DNA from: Marinimicrobium agarilyticum DSM 16975
GTDB lineage: Bacteria; Pseudomonadota; Gammaproteobacteria; Pseudomonadales; Cellvibrionaceae
Length of the DNA: 64,000 nt
Assembly (NCBI RefSeq): GCF_000423345.1
Contig: NZ_AUHU01000003.1
Span: forward strand, 186,001 to 250,000
Direction: 5' to 3'
Under the pieces are notes generated by a model that was not told where the DNA came from, made no database searches, and saw nothing but the letters and a program-made list of their open reading frames with translations. Positions within the stretch are counted from its first letter, which is position 1, and each line of letters opens with the position of its first letter. This document shows positions 33,098 to 43,324 of this stretch, in pieces. The position numbers and the translations under genes were made by a program.

Positions 33098-34795
33098 TCA
33101 GGGCTTGGAGTTGACGCTGACGGCGGATCTGGCGCGGGCCGGAATCCGGCTCTGTCGGATCATCAACATCACCGGTGGTGTGCTCAGCACTACCAGCGTC
33201 AGGGCGGGCAGGGCGGCCATGCGCCACCGTCCCTCACCGGTCAACTCATAGATTCTCACTGCCAAGGTATCCCACCCGAACGGCCGCAGCAGAAGCGTGG
33301 CCGGCATTTCTTTCATGGTATCCACCAACACCAGCAGGCCAGCGGTCAGCAACCCCGGTGTGAGCAACGGCAAATAGACCCGCCAAAGCACCCGCCACTG
33401 AGTGGCGCCCAGGCTGTGGGCGGCTTCCTGGTAGCTGGGGCGAATCCGCTCAAGGCTCGACTGCACCGGCCCGAAGGCCACCGAGAAAAACCGGATGGCG
33501 TAGGCCAGAATCAGGGCGAGCAGGGTCCCCACCAGCAGCTGTTGCTCGGGCTGCCCGGTCAGGCGCTGCAGGGGGTTGATGAACTCCCGGTCGATAAAGG
33601 CGAAAGCAATCATGATTCCCACGGCGAGCACAGAACCGGGCAGGGCGTAGCCCAGGCTGGCCAGGCGCACAGCGCCGCTGATCTGATGCCGGCCCAACAA
33701 ACGTTGGCCATAGGCCACTGCCAGCGCGAGAGTCGTGGTGGTCACCGCAGCGGTGCCGCCCAGGACAAAGGTGTGTTGGACCAGGCTCCAGTAGCGATGG
33801 GTCAGGGCCTCAAGTCCCTGATGCCAGGTCCAGAGCACGAGTTGGCTAATGGGAATCACAAACGCCATTACAAACACCGTGAGGCAAAAGCCGCTGGCGA
33901 GCCAGGCGGCGAGGCCTTTGAGCTCGTAGCGTTGGACGTCGCGTTTGGGCGTCTGGTGAAAGCGACTCCGCCCACGGCCCTTCTGCTCGGCAAACAGAGC
34001 GAGGGCGACGAACAGCAACAGCAGTGAGGCCAGTTGCGCCGCAGCGGTGAGATTGAAAAAGCCGAACCAGGATTTGTAGATCGCCGTGGTAAAGGTGTCG
34101 TAATTGAACACCGCCACTGCCCCGAAGTCTGCCAGGGTCTCCATCAGCGCCAGAGACACGCCCACGGCAATGGCGGGGCGGGCCATGGGCAGGGCCACAT
34201 GCCAGAAAGCGCCCCAGGGCCCCTGGCCCAGCAGGCGGGCGGCGTCGGTCAGGCCTCGGCCCTGAGCCATAAAAGCGCTGCGCGCGAGCATATAGACGTA
34301 GGGATAGAGCACGCAGGTCATGATAAAGACCACGCCCAGTGGCCCGCGCACCGGCAGGAACGGCGTTTCCGGCCCGAGCCAGCTGCGCCAGAGGGTCTGG
34401 ATCGGGCCGGCGTAGTCGGTTACGGCGAGAAAGACAAAGGCCACCACGTAGGTGGGAACCGCTAACGGTAACATCAGCGCCCAGTCCAGCCAGCGTCGGC
34501 CGGGGAAGTCGCATACCGCGACCAACCAGCCCAGGCTGACCCCCAGCAATAGGGTCCACAGGCCCACGCCCACCACCAGAATCAGGGTGTTCTCCAATAA
34601 CCGCCCGAGTTGGGTCTGAATCAGGTGTTGCCAGATATCGGTTTGGGCATCGCCCCAACTCAGGACGATGACGCTGACCGGCATCAGCACCAGCGCCGCC
34701 ATAAACCAGACGGGCAGGTGCCAGAGCCGGGCCTGCCAGTAGTGGCGGCGCCGCTCTCGGGGCGGGACGGTGTCAGCCGTGGCAGTGTGGGTCAA
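33098..34795 (-). CDS. Iron(III) ABC transporter permease (FbpB/SfuB-like)
   Basis: A 565-residue inner-membrane protein with two fused permease halves, each with about six helices and an ABC-coupling loop (EAA-like LTDAARLLGQGPWGAFWHVA in the first half; YQEAAHSLGATQWRVLWRVY in the second). This duplication is characteristic of the Fbp/Sfu ferric iron group. It lies downstream of the substrate-binding lipoprotein with 79 bp between them. The cognate ATP-binding subunit is not encoded in this window, so the ATPase must be elsewhere or shared. Confidence 0.95.
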   Translation of the reverse strand: MTHTATADTVPPRERRRHYWQARLWHLPVWFMAALVLMPVSVIVLSWGDAQTDIWQHLIQTQLGRLLENTLILVVGVGLWTLLLGVSLGWLVAVCDFPGRRWLDWALMLPLAVPTYVVAFVFLAVTDYAGPIQTLWRSWLGPETPFLPVRGPLGVVFIMTCVLYPYVYMLARSAFMAQGRGLTDAARLLGQGPWGAFWHVALPMARPAIAVGVSLALMETLADFGAVAVFNYDTFTTAIYKSWFGFFNLTAAAQLASLLLLFVALALFAEQKGRGRSRFHQTPKRDVQRYELKGLAAWLASGFCLTVFVMAFVIPISQLVLWTWHQGLEALTHRYWSLVQHTFVLGGTAAVTTTTLALAVAYGQRLLGRHQISGAVRLASLGYALPGSVLAVGIMIAFAFIDREFINPLQRLTGQPEQQLLVGTLLALILAYAIRFFSVAFGPVQSSLERIRPSYQEAAHSLGATQWRVLWRVYLPLLTPGLLTAGLLVLVDTMKEMPATLLLRPFGWDTLAVRIYELTGEGRWRMAALPALTLVVLSTPPVMLMIRQSRIPARARSAVSVNSKP

Positions 34796-34874
34796 ACGCC
34801 AACCTTACAGTGGGTCAACAAAACAGTGGGAGGCGCCGGCGGGCACCTCCCGGGCGGGGGCCGGGCCTCTCCGC

Positions 34875-35933
34875 TTAACGGTAGCCGGCGCGGTCCATCA
34901 GTTTGATGGCCTCTTCCTGCAGCCGGCCCGCGGATTCTACATTGACCGAGTCGGCTTTGAAATCGCCCCACGCTGCCACAAAGTCGGAGGGCTCAACCTC
35001 GCTGTTGGCGGGGTATTCCTGGTTGAGCTCAGCGAATTGGTGCTGTGCTTCTGGGCTGGAGAGCCACTCGAGCAACTCGACCGCGGCTTCCGGGTTTTTG
35101 GCGTGCTTGGCCAACCCGGCACCGGAGACGTTGATATGAACACCGCGACCGCCCTGGTTGGGCCAGAACAGCGCCAGCTTGATGTCCGGGTTTTCTTTTT
35201 GCATCCGCCCAAAGTAGTAAGTATTCACTAGCGTGACATCGCACTGACCCGCGAGTACAGCCTCCATGGCGGAGGTGTCGTTCGAGTGGGGGGCCGTAGC
35301 GAGGTTCTCGACCCAGCCGCTGACGATTTCCTCGGTTTTCTCTTCACCCAGGGTGTTGATCATGGTGGCGACGAGGGACTGGTTGTAGACCTTCTTCGCC
35401 GTGCGCAGGCAGAGGCGCCCTTCCCACTGGTCATCCGCCAGGGCTTCGTAAGTGCTCAGTTCGCTCGGATCGACCCGCTCGGTGGAGTACACGATGGTGC
35501 GGGCGCGCACAGACAGGGCAAACCATTCGTTGTTGGCCGACTGCAGGTGGTCGGGGATGTTGTTCTCCAGCACGTTGGAGTCGATCGGTTGCAGTACGCC
35601 GGCCTGCTCTGCTTGCCAGAGGTTACCTGCATCCACGGTCAGCAGCAGGTCCGCCGGGGTGTTGCTGCCTTCGGCTTTCAAGCGCTGGATCAGAGCGCCG
35701 GCGCTGTCGGTGATGTACCGGACTTTTACACCGGTCTCTTCGGTATACCGGTCAAACATGGGCTGAATCAGATGCTCGGCCCTGGCGGAGTATACGGTGA
35801 CGGTCGGCTTGGGCTTTTCGGCTGCTTGGGAGGGCGGCGCAGCCTGCTCGGCCGAATCGCTACAGGCGGTCAGTGCGAGGCCGGCCGCCGCGACAAACAG
35901 GCTTCCGAGCAGCGTGCGGGACAGAGTTTTCAT
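34875..35933 (-). CDS. Iron(III) ABC transporter substrate-binding lipoprotein (FbpA/FutA-like)
   Basis: A 352-residue periplasmic binding protein, lipidated on the Cys in LALTAC. The family pattern [20 protein letters not shown] opens the mature domain, and NTYYFGRM carries the adjacent tyrosines that bind ferric iron. It is first in a two-gene operon with the permease. An AT-rich Fur-like site is 69-83 bp upstream. I start at the third codon of the longest frame (MKTLSRTLL), which begins the signal. Confidence 0.94.
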   Translation of the reverse strand: MKTLSRTLLGSLFVAAAGLALTACSDSAEQAAPPSQAAEKPKPTVTVYSARAEHLIQPMFDRYTEETGVKVRYITDSAGALIQRLKAEGSNTPADLLLTVDAGNLWQAEQAGVLQPIDSNVLENNIPDHLQSANNEWFALSVRARTIVYSTERVDPSELSTYEALADDQWEGRLCLRTAKKVYNQSLVATMINTLGEEKTEEIVSGWVENLATAPHSNDTSAMEAVLAGQCDVTLVNTYYFGRMQKENPDIKLALFWPNQGGRGVHINVSGAGLAKHAKNPEAAVELLEWLSSPEAQHQFAELNQEYPANSEVEPSDFVAAWGDFKADSVNVESAGRLQEEAIKLMDRAGYR

Positions 35934-36001
35934 AAGTAACAACCTATAAGAAACATCGGTAGATTAGAGGTGACTAAGGAGAAGTGTAACTTTGTCATTG
36001 A

Positions 36002-36016
36002 TGATAAATATTCTTA
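36002..36016. promoter_or_regulatory. Fur-like box upstream of iron transporter
   Basis: TGATAAATATTCTTA matches the 7-1-7 Fur motif at 11 of 14 positions and overlaps the inverted repeat TAAATA-TTCT-TATTTA (36005-36020). It lies 69 bp upstream of the FbpA-like gene and 140 bp from the AsmA gene on the other strand. Iron repression is expected from gene function. Confidence 0.55.
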
Positions 36017-36155
36017 TTTACATAAGCAAACCCTTTCTTAACAAATTCCTACGGCCACAGTACCGGCTAAAAGCGACGCTGTTGATACCCGCACTTGGGG
36101 GAAGACTGCTTTGCGCTTACACTGAGGCCACGATTCAGGTACAGGGGAGTTCCCG

Positions 36156-38381
36156 GTGAAATTTTTACGACGCTTTCTCAAAGTTTTCGTGGGGCTGGTG
36201 CTGCTGCTCGTTATCGCCGCGGTGGCCCTGGTGTTTGTGTTCGATCCCAACATGTTCAAACCCCGCTTGGAGGCCATGGCCCGGGAGCAGGGTATTGCGC
36301 TGAACATTGACGGCAACCTCGGCTGGCAGCTCTGGCCGGCGCTGGGTGTCGAGGTGAACGATATTCGGGTGGCGGCGGTAGCGGCGCCCGAGGACACCAT
36401 AGCCGCTATGGACCAGGCCAGCCTGCGGTTGGCGATTCGCCCGCTACTCGGTGGCGAGGTCTCGGTTCACCATGTTCTGGTAGACGGCGCAATGTTCGAC
36501 CTTCAGGTAGATGACTCGGGCAAAGGCAATTGGGAGCAATTGCTGCCTGAGGAGACCCCCGCGAGTGAGGCTACGGTTTCGGACGCGTCTTCCTCTGAAT
36601 CTCCGGCGGAGCCTCCGGCCGAAGAGGCGGCGAGTATGCAACTGGCGGTGGAGAAAATCACCATTGCCAATGCCTCTCTGCGCTACCGCGACCCGGCCCG
36701 GGGCCAGGACGTGTCGCTCTCGCCTCTGAACTTGGACGTTGTGGGGTTTAATCTTCAGGGCAACGCTTTCGATCTGGATCTGGGCTGGGAGGCCTCGGTG
36801 GAGGACCGGGAGCTGTTTGGCGATGACCCACTTGAAATGCAGGGTGAGCTGGCCGCGCAGGTCACTCTGGCCGAAGACTTTTCCCGCTTGGCCCTGGCCG
36901 ACGGCCAACTGCGCCTTGATCTGGCCCGGGCGGGTGCCTCCGACGACATTCGCCTGGCTTTGAGTGCCACCGTAGAAGAGTTGCTGACCAGCCCGAGCTT
37001 TAGTGGCGAGTTGAATCTGCAGCCGTTCAGTCCCAGAACGCTGATGGCGGTTCTCTCGCTGCCCGCTCCGGAAATGGCCAGCGCCGAGGCGCTGACCCGA
37101 GTGGCACTCAGTGCGTCCCTGGAGGGCTCGGCTGAACGCATTACCGTGGACCCGTTGCGCTTGGAACTGGATGAGACCACCATCGAGGGCCGGGCCGCCG
37201 TGACCGACCTCAGTCGGGGCGCCATTGATGTCGCCCTGAGTGGCGACCGGATCAACATCGACCACTACTTGCCGCCGCCCTCCGAGGAGGACACACCGGA
37301 TCCCGAAGCGGACGCCTCGGGAGACGAGCCCATTATCCCGCTGGAGACGATACGCGAGCTGGATGTCGCCTTTGGCCTCGACTTTGGCTCGCTCACCGTG
37401 ATGGATCTGTCCATGTCCGAACTGAGCCTTCGGTTGTTGGCGGGCGAGGGCATCGTGAATCTGGAGCGCGCTCAGTTGCAGGCCTATGAGGGCCGCCTGG
37501 ATGCGGGCGGGCAGTTGGATGCCACCGGCGATACTGCCGTGATTGATCTGGTGGCCGACCTGAGCGGTCTGGCCCTGGGCCCTCTGCTGAGCGATCTGGA
37601 GCTGGACGAAAAGGTTCAGTTGACCGGCGCGCTGAATGCCGATGTGTCCGCCGAAACCCTAGGCGTCACCATGAATCAGTTGACCGAATCGCTCACGGCG
37701 GAAGTCGCTTTCTCCGGGGCGCAGGTTCGCCTGGCACCGTTGAATGTGGAGCAAAAATTCTGTGAAATCGTCAGCCGCGTGACCAACAGCGATGCGGCCG
37801 CTCAAAAAGACTGGGCGGACTACACCGAGCTTACCGCTCTGTCCGGTCGCCTGACCGTGAATAACCAGGTCTTCACCCTGGAGTCTCTGCAGGCCGGGGT
37901 CGAGCGCTTGACGGTGGGGGCGCAAGGCGTACTTAACCTCAAGGAGTCCTTTTACGACTTTACCTTGCCACTGCGCCTGGGCAGTGAGAGCACCAGCGAA
38001 GGCGGCTGCCGGATCAGCAGCAACTACTGGCTGGACCGCAGCCTTTCGTTGCTGCGCTGCCGGGGGGATCTTGAAACGCTGAATCCGGTCAGCGACTGTC
38101 GCCCGGATGCCGAGGGCCTCAAGTCCCTGGTGAAGGATTTTGCCACCTACAAGCTCAAGGCGCAGCACGGTGAGAGTATCGAGGCGGAAAAGGCCCGCGC
38201 TGAGCAGAAAATCAAGGAAGAGAAAGCCCGGGCGAAGGAAAAGCTGGAGCAAGAAAAGCGCGAGCTGGAAGAGAAAGTGCGCGACAAACTCCTCGGCGGC
38301 GGTGAGAAAAGCGGCGATGGCGAAGATCCCGACGCCGAGCCGAGCGCCGAGGAACGACTGAAAAACCTATTCCGCCGCTAA
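36156..38381 (+). CDS. AsmA family protein
   Basis: A 741-residue envelope protein involved in outer-membrane homeostasis or lipid transfer in this family. The N-terminal anchor ([20 protein letters not shown], residues 10-29) is followed by the AsmA pattern [20 protein letters not shown], a beta-rich body and an AsmA C-terminal domain (about residues 500-640). The last 75 residues are an unusually charged coiled coil rich in Glu, Lys and Arg ([20 protein letters not shown]). The GTG start has GGGGAG 6 nt upstream. It is first in a run with mutY 13 bp downstream. Confidence 0.94.
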   Translation: MKFLRRFLKVFVGLVLLLVIAAVALVFVFDPNMFKPRLEAMAREQGIALNIDGNLGWQLWPALGVEVNDIRVAAVAAPEDTIAAMDQASLRLAIRPLLGGEVSVHHVLVDGAMFDLQVDDSGKGNWEQLLPEETPASEATVSDASSSESPAEPPAEEAASMQLAVEKITIANASLRYRDPARGQDVSLSPLNLDVVGFNLQGNAFDLDLGWEASVEDRELFGDDPLEMQGELAAQVTLAEDFSRLALADGQLRLDLARAGASDDIRLALSATVEELLTSPSFSGELNLQPFSPRTLMAVLSLPAPEMASAEALTRVALSASLEGSAERITVDPLRLELDETTIEGRAAVTDLSRGAIDVALSGDRINIDHYLPPPSEEDTPDPEADASGDEPIIPLETIRELDVAFGLDFGSLTVMDLSMSELSLRLLAGEGIVNLERAQLQAYEGRLDAGGQLDATGDTAVIDLVADLSGLALGPLLSDLELDEKVQLTGALNADVSAETLGVTMNQLTESLTAEVAFSGAQVRLAPLNVEQKFCEIVSRVTNSDAAAQKDWADYTELTALSGRLTVNNQVFTLESLQAGVERLTVGAQGVLNLKESFYDFTLPLRLGSESTSEGGCRISSNYWLDRSLSLLRCRGDLETLNPVSDCRPDAEGLKSLVKDFATYKLKAQHGESIEAEKARAEQKIKEEKARAKEKLEQEKRELEEKVRDKLLGGGEKSGDGEDPDAEPSAEERLKNLFRR

Positions 38382-38394
38382 GGCACGAGTTGCA

Positions 38395-39471
38395 ATGACT
38401 GATACCGCTTTTGCCCGCGCCGTACTGCGCTGGTTCGATCGCCACGGGCGAAAACACTTGCCCTGGCAACAGGGCATCAATGCCTACCGGGTCTGGCTTT
38501 CGGAGATCATGCTCCAGCAGACCCAGGTGACCACGGTGATCCCTTACTTCGAGCGTTTTATGGAGCGTTTCCCGACGGTGGAGGCGCTCGCCCAGGCGCC
38601 GGTGGATGAAGTGTTGCACCTCTGGACCGGGCTTGGGTACTACGCCCGAGCCCGCAATCTGCACCGCTGTGCTCGCGAGGTCGTTGAACAGCATCGGGGT
38701 GAGTTTCCCCGCCACGTGGAAGCCTTGAGCGCGCTGCCCGGCATTGGCCGCTCCACCGCCGGGGCCATCGCCAGTATCGCCTACGGCGAGCATGCCGCCA
38801 TACTCGATGGCAACGTCAAACGGGTATTGGCCCGCCATTACGCCGTTGACGGTTGGCCGGGGAAAACGGCGGTTCAGAAGGCGTTGTGGGAGTATGCCGA
38901 GCAGAACACACCCAAACGACGCGTGGCCGATTATACTCAGGCCATGATGGATCTCGGCGCCATGGTCTGCACCCGCTCCCGGCCGGCCTGCGAACAGTGC
39001 CCGGTGAATGACAGCTGCATCGCCCGGGCTCAGGGGAATATCGAGGAGTACCCCGGCAAAAAACCCAAAAAGGAAAAACCGGTCAAGGCGGTCCAGTTTC
39101 TGATGATGCGCAACCCCGCCGGGGATATACTGTTGCGGCAGCGCCCCTCCCAGGGCATCTGGGGCGGGCTATGGGGCTTCCCGGAACTGTCGCTGGAGCA
39201 GACGCCCGAGGCCTTCATCGAGGATCATTATGGCGTCTCCGTGGTCGAACAGGAACCCTGGGACACCTACCGACATACATTCAGTCACTACCATCTGGAC
39301 ATCACGCCGGTACTGTTGCAACTGGAACGGGAGCCGGAGCGTATCGCCGAAGCCGGTTCGCTCTGGTACCGCCTGGACCAGCCGAGTGAAGTCGGTCTGG
39401 CGGCCCCGGTCAAAAAGCTGCTGCGCCAACTGGCGGATCTGGACCCCCGGCAACTGTCACTGGTCGGGTAA
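38395..39471 (+). CDS. mutY: A/G-specific adenine DNA glycosylase
   Basis: A 358-residue base-excision repair enzyme that removes adenine mispaired with 8-oxoguanine. It has the helix-hairpin-helix [18 protein letters not shown], the catalytic Glu in [11 protein letters not shown] and the catalytic Asp in [13 protein letters not shown]. The 4Fe-4S cluster ligands are in [17 protein letters not shown]. The C-terminal NUDIX-like domain ([20 protein letters not shown]) recognises 8-oxoguanine. It lies 13 bp after the AsmA gene. yggX usually follows mutY directly; here a GH2 gene intervenes. Confidence 0.97.
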   Translation: MTDTAFARAVLRWFDRHGRKHLPWQQGINAYRVWLSEIMLQQTQVTTVIPYFERFMERFPTVEALAQAPVDEVLHLWTGLGYYARARNLHRCAREVVEQHRGEFPRHVEALSALPGIGRSTAGAIASIAYGEHAAILDGNVKRVLARHYAVDGWPGKTAVQKALWEYAEQNTPKRRVADYTQAMMDLGAMVCTRSRPACEQCPVNDSCIARAQGNIEEYPGKKPKKEKPVKAVQFLMMRNPAGDILLRQRPSQGIWGGLWGFPELSLEQTPEAFIEDHYGVSVVEQEPWDTYRHTFSHYHLDITPVLLQLEREPERIAEAGSLWYRLDQPSEVGLAAPVKKLLRQLADLDPRQLSLVG

Positions 39472-39490
39472 TTCACTCAGGAGGAAAACC

Positions 39491-41362
39491 ATGAAAACAA
39501 TAATAACCACCGTTTTGACAGGCGTGATACTGCTGGCAGGTTGGGCCCAGGCCGCGCCCGCCTTCAAGCCTTTTCAGGCTTACACGCGCCCGGCGGTGTC
39601 GCTTAACGGCGAATGGAAAATCATCGTGGATCCGTATGAAAACGGCTATTACAACTATCGTTATCAACCGTTCGATCAAATGGAGCAACCCTCTCGCAAC
39701 GCCTACTTCATGGATGCCAAAGCCAAGCACGGGGGCGACCTGATCGAGTATAGCTTCGACGATGCCGACAGCCTGACCGTCCCCGGAGACTGGAATACCC
39801 AGAAAGAAAAGCTCTATTACTACGAGGGCTCCATCTGGTATCGCAAGTTGTTTAATGCTCCCAAAATTGAAGAAGGCCAACGCAGTTTTATTTATTTTGG
39901 CGCGGCCAACTATCGCACGGATGTGTACCTCAACGGGGAAAAGCTCGGGCAGCACATCGGCGGTTTCACCCCCTTTCATTTTGAAGTCACGGGAAAGCTC
40001 AAACCACAGAACAACTCCCTGGTCGTGAAAGTGGATAACGAGCGCCATAAAGACGGCGTTCCCACCCTCAACACCGACTGGTGGAATTACGGTGGCATTA
40101 CCCGAAGCGTACGCCTGATTGTTACCCCCAAAGTTTTTGTGCGCGACTATAAGGTTGAACTGGAAAATCACGAAACCGGTGAAATCTCCGCCTATGCCCT
40201 GGTTGATGGCGCCGGCGCCGGGCAGGAGGTTCGCCTGACACTGCCGCAACTGGGCATCGATGAGACCGCCAAGACTGACGTCGATGGCGTAGCCCGGTTT
40301 CAGACCCAGACCGTCGGCACCCAGTTCTGGTCGCCCCAGAGCCCCCGCATGTACCAGTTGACCCTGCGCACCGGCAGCGACCGTCTGGATGATGAAGTTG
40401 GGCTGCGCACCATTGAAACCCGCGGCAAGCAGATACTGCTCAACGGCAAACCGATTTTCCTGCGGGGTATTTCCTTGCACGAAGAGTATGCCGTTGACGG
40501 CGGAGGCCGGGTGACTTCCGCCGAAGAGGCTCGGCACCAACTTCAGTGGGCCTCCGACTTGGGGGTAAACTTTGTCCGCCTGGCGCACTACCCGCACAAC
40601 GAGCACATCGTGCGTTTGGCCGATCAGTTGGGCATCATGCTCTGGTCGGAAATTCCCGTGTACTGGACCATTAACTGGGAGAGTGAAGCCACCTACCAGA
40701 ACGCCCAGGCGCAGCTCGAGGAGATGATCAACCGGGACAAAAACCGGGCGTCGATCATTGTCTGGTCCCTGGCCAATGAAACCCCGGTCAGCGAGGCGCG
40801 CAACCGGTTCATCTCCCGGCTCGCCGCGCACGCGCGGGAGCTCGACGACAGCCGCCTGCTGAGCGCCGCCCTGGAAAAACATTACAGCGAGGAAGACCCC
40901 GAGCTGGCCATTGTGGAGGACCCGTTGGCAGAGCTGATGGACATCGTCAGCTTCAACCAGTACATCGGCTGGTACGATGGCCGCCACGAAAAGGCTGCCC
41001 GGGTGCGCTGGCGTATTCCCTATGACAAGCCGGTCTTTGTCAGCGAGTTCGGTGCCGGTGCAAAGCAGGGCCTACAGGGCGATGCCAACACCCTCTGGAC
41101 CGAAGCCTACCAGGCCGAGCTGTATCGCAAGACATTGGCGATGCTTGAAAAAATCGACGGATTTGCCGGCACCTCCCCCTGGATTCTGACCGATTTCCGT
41201 TCGCCCCGGCGGCCGCTGCCGGGCATTCAGGACGAGTTCAATCGCAAGGGGCTGATGTCTGAAACCGGCACGCCCAAGGCGGCGTTTCAGGTGCTCAAAG
41301 ACTATTACCGACAGAAGGCACAAGAGCCCCGTGCCCTGGAAAACCCGTCGGAGAGTCAGTAG
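39491..41362 (+). CDS. Exported GH2 beta-glucuronidase/beta-galactosidase-like enzyme
   Basis: A 623-residue glycosidase. Signal peptide residues 1-22. The sugar-binding jelly-roll domain (about 30-215; SLNGEWKIIVDPYENGYYNY, TVPGDWN, FIYFGAANYRTDVYLNG), an Ig-like domain (about 216-310) and a TIM barrel follow. The acid/base Glu430 is in IIVWSLANETP, and the nucleophile Glu519 is in VFVSEFGAG. These retaining glycosidases cut terminal beta-glucuronic acid or galactose. Insertion between mutY and yggX is unusual and may mark a local acquisition. GGAGG precedes the ATG at 39491. Confidence 0.93.
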   Translation: MKTIITTVLTGVILLAGWAQAAPAFKPFQAYTRPAVSLNGEWKIIVDPYENGYYNYRYQPFDQMEQPSRNAYFMDAKAKHGGDLIEYSFDDADSLTVPGDWNTQKEKLYYYEGSIWYRKLFNAPKIEEGQRSFIYFGAANYRTDVYLNGEKLGQHIGGFTPFHFEVTGKLKPQNNSLVVKVDNERHKDGVPTLNTDWWNYGGITRSVRLIVTPKVFVRDYKVELENHETGEISAYALVDGAGAGQEVRLTLPQLGIDETAKTDVDGVARFQTQTVGTQFWSPQSPRMYQLTLRTGSDRLDDEVGLRTIETRGKQILLNGKPIFLRGISLHEEYAVDGGGRVTSAEEARHQLQWASDLGVNFVRLAHYPHNEHIVRLADQLGIMLWSEIPVYWTINWESEATYQNAQAQLEEMINRDKNRASIIVWSLANETPVSEARNRFISRLAAHARELDDSRLLSAALEKHYSEEDPELAIVEDPLAELMDIVSFNQYIGWYDGRHEKAARVRWRIPYDKPVFVSEFGAGAKQGLQGDANTLWTEAYQAELYRKTLAMLEKIDGFAGTSPWILTDFRSPRRPLPGIQDEFNRKGLMSETGTPKAAFQVLKDYYRQKAQEPRALENPSESQ

Positions 41363-41430
41363 TATCCCGGGCCCGGCCAGACCGGCCTTAACCCCGGGCA
41401 GACCGGACTAACCAAAGGAGCCACGGCTTT

Positions 41431-41709
41431 ATGTCCCGCACCGTATTATGCCGCAAGTACCAACGCGAACTCGAAGGGCTGGAGCAGCCACCGCTGCCTG
41501 GCCCCAAAGGCCAGGACATTTACGACAATATCTCCAGGCAGGCGTGGCAGGAGTGGCTGGCCCACCAGACCATGCTGATTAACGAGAAACACCTTAACCT
41601 CATGGACATGGGCTCGCGCACTTACCTCAACGAGCAGATGGACAAGTTCCTCTCCGGCGAGGCTTATGACAAAGCGGAAGGGTATGTTCCGCCGGAGTCG
41701 TCCACCTAG
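41431..41709 (+). CDS. yggX: Iron-trafficking / oxidative damage protection protein YggX
   Basis: A 92-residue protein with the full family pattern: [60 protein letters not shown]. In E. coli and Salmonella YggX protects iron-sulfur enzymes against superoxide and is encoded directly after mutY. The lone Cys near residue 7 is conserved. Here the GH2 gene sits between mutY and yggX. Confidence 0.96.
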   Translation: MSRTVLCRKYQRELEGLEQPPLPGPKGQDIYDNISRQAWQEWLAHQTMLINEKHLNLMDMGSRTYLNEQMDKFLSGEAYDKAEGYVPPESST

Positions 41710-41722
41710 GGAGGCCCTACCC

Positions 41723-42652
41723 GTGCCGTCATCACAGACCGTTCGAGCGCTGCTGATTGTCAACCCGAAAAGCCGTCAGGGCGCTGAAGCTGCGCTGGAG
41801 GATGGCCTTGAGCGGCTTCGCCAGGCCGGCTTTACCGTGGAAAAACTGGTCTCCCAGGGCCCGGAAGAAAGCCGCCAGGCCGTGCTCGATCGCTGCAGCG
41901 AGCTGGACCTGGTGATCATGGGTGGGGGGGATGGCACCATCAGCTCCATGGCGCAGGTGCTCTACGACTGCAAAATGGCGCTGGCGGTGCTGCCTCTGGG
42001 CACCGCCAATGACCTGGCGCGCTCGTTGGCGGTGCCTGAAACACTTGAAGAGGCTTTTGCTGTCATCGCCGCCAACCACCGGCGCCGGATCGATCTGGGC
42101 ATTGTGAATGGCCACTACTTCTTCAACGTCGCCAACCTGGGGCTGGGCGTGACCGTCTCCGAAGAGCTGACCGATCAGGTCAAAAAGCAGTGGGGGGTGT
42201 TCAGCTACCTCAAGGCGTTCTTTGCCGCCCTGGCCCGCATCCGCCAATTCAAGATAAAACTGACCGTCGATGGGGAACATAAACGCCTTCGCTCGATCCA
42301 TATGGCGGTAGGCAACGGGCACTACTATGGCGGCGGCAACGTCCTGCGCGATTGCAACGAAATTGATGACGGGCTTCTGTCGTTGTACAGCCTGCGCCCC
42401 CAGAAAGTGTGGGAATTGCTGACGCTCGCACCGTTGTTGCGCGAAGGCCAGTACGACCTGGATAAACGGGTGTTCACCGCACAGGGACGCGACATTCACA
42501 TCGAGACCCGGCCCTCGGGCATGGCGATTCATGCCGATGGCGAACCGGTCACCCGGACCCCGGCGCACTTCGAGGTGTTGCCGGGCGCGCTAGAAGTGGT
42601 GGCACCACGCCCGGTGCCCGATCCCAGCAACCCAGAAGGTTTTACACCATGA
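41723..42652 (+). CDS. Diacylglycerol kinase-family lipid kinase (YegS-like)
   Basis: A 309-residue lipid kinase. The signature nucleotide-binding loop IMGGGDGTISS lies in the N-terminal domain. NPKSRQG at the start and PLGTANDLARSL are the other family motifs. The C-terminal beta-sandwich (residues about 150-300) follows. The GTG start at 41723 has GGGAGG 8 nt upstream. It is 13 bp after yggX and overlaps the next gene by four bases. Substrate (phosphatidylglycerol or diacylglycerol) unknown. Confidence 0.93.
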   Translation: MPSSQTVRALLIVNPKSRQGAEAALEDGLERLRQAGFTVEKLVSQGPEESRQAVLDRCSELDLVIMGGGDGTISSMAQVLYDCKMALAVLPLGTANDLARSLAVPETLEEAFAVIAANHRRRIDLGIVNGHYFFNVANLGLGVTVSEELTDQVKKQWGVFSYLKAFFAALARIRQFKIKLTVDGEHKRLRSIHMAVGNGHYYGGGNVLRDCNEIDDGLLSLYSLRPQKVWELLTLAPLLREGQYDLDKRVFTAQGRDIHIETRPSGMAIHADGEPVTRTPAHFEVLPGALEVVAPRPVPDPSNPEGFTP

Positions 42653-43098
42653 ATTTACTGCGCACGGACCTGCAAACTGCCCTACATGACCTGCATGTCG
42701 CGCTGCAGGAAAGCGTCGACAACTACCAGGACGCGGCGGACTTTGTCGAAGACAGCGACGTCAGCGAGCTGTTTGACAGCATCGCCGATGAACGCGAGGC
42801 ATTGAGAAGTGACGTTGAACAAGCCATCCGACAGGCGGACGACCTGCCGGCCGCGCCGGATTCCGAAAAAGAAGCGGGCGAGCAACTGATCCACCGTCTG
42901 CACGCCCTGTTCTCCCGTGACCAGGCCGCCGATGTGATTGCCCAACGGCTCGAGAGTGAAGGCTGGATGGAGCGGGTCATGGCCGAGGGCAAGGCACTGA
43001 AGGTGGGTGAACCCTACGACAGTCTCAGCGCCCGATGCCGTGACCTGGTCGACTCTGCCCGCCGTCGTCTGGAGGAATGGCTCGAGCGGCAGGGCTAG
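42649..43098 (+). CDS. DUF2383-like four-helix protein
   Basis: A 149-residue soluble, very acidic helical protein. The pattern resembles DUF2383/PA2169-type four-helix bundles: LQTALHDLHVALQESVDNYQ, ADFVEDSDVSELFDSIADER, GEQLIHRLHALFS. Its ATG lies within the ATGA overlap with the lipid-kinase stop codon, so the two are coupled. Role unknown. Confidence 0.78.
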   Translation: MNLLRTDLQTALHDLHVALQESVDNYQDAADFVEDSDVSELFDSIADEREALRSDVEQAIRQADDLPAAPDSEKEAGEQLIHRLHALFSRDQAADVIAQRLESEGWMERVMAEGKALKVGEPYDSLSARCRDLVDSARRRLEEWLERQG

Positions 43099-43105
43099 AT
43101 CCTCC

Positions 43106-43123
43106 CAAATTCCGTGGAATTTG
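43106..43123. repeat. Near-perfect palindrome CAAATTCC-GT-GGAATTTG
   Basis: Eight-bp perfect arms with a 2-bp centre, between the DUF2383 gene and the tRNA-Phe promoter. No T-run follows, so it is more likely a binding site or a weak attenuating hairpin than a terminator. Confidence 0.4.
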
Positions 43124-43136
43124 TAGGGTTCGGGCC

Positions 43137-43165
43137 TTGACTCATCGAGTCTGAAACGGTTTAAT
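43137..43165 (+). promoter_or_regulatory. Sigma-70 promoter of tRNA-Phe
   Basis: TTGACT (43137-43142), a 17-bp spacer, and TTTAAT (43160-43165), followed by a GC-rich discriminator typical of stable-RNA promoters. The start would be about 40 bp before the tRNA. Confidence 0.65.
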
Positions 43166-43212
43166 ACGCGCCTCTTGTCGGCAAGCCATAGCGGCCTGGC
43201 TGATCAAGAATT

Positions 43213-43288
43213 GCCCGGATAGCTCAGTCGGTAGAGCAGTGGATTGAAAATCCTCGTGTCGGTGGTTCGATTCCGCCTCCGGGCACCA
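43213..43288 (+). tRNA. tRNA-Phe (anticodon GAA)
   Basis: A 76-nt cloverleaf: acceptor GCCCGGA pairs with TCCGGGC, the D-loop GCTCAGTCGGTAGAGC, the anticodon arm GGATTGAAAATCC with anticodon GAA, and GGTTCGATTCC in the T-arm. The CCA end is encoded. A strong promoter is upstream and a terminator immediately downstream. Confidence 0.98.
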
Positions 43289-43291
43289 TAC

Positions 43292-43324
43292 AAAAACCCT
43301 CGCCCGAAAAGGCGGGGGTTTTTT
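43292..43324 (+). terminator. Rho-independent terminator after tRNA-Phe
   Basis: CCCTCGCC pairs with GGCGGGGG around CGAAAA, followed by six T. It begins 4 bp after the tRNA. Confidence 0.88.

Noticed and set aside
39230-39490. N-terminal extension of the GH2 enzyme into mutY
   Set aside because: The frame is open but the translation is a mutY shadow. The signal peptide and GGAGG site fix the start at 39491.
39473-40987. Long minus-strand frame of 504 codons opposite the GH2 gene
   Set aside because: The GH2 enzyme on the plus strand has catalytic motifs and a ribosome binding site. The antisense frame has neither.
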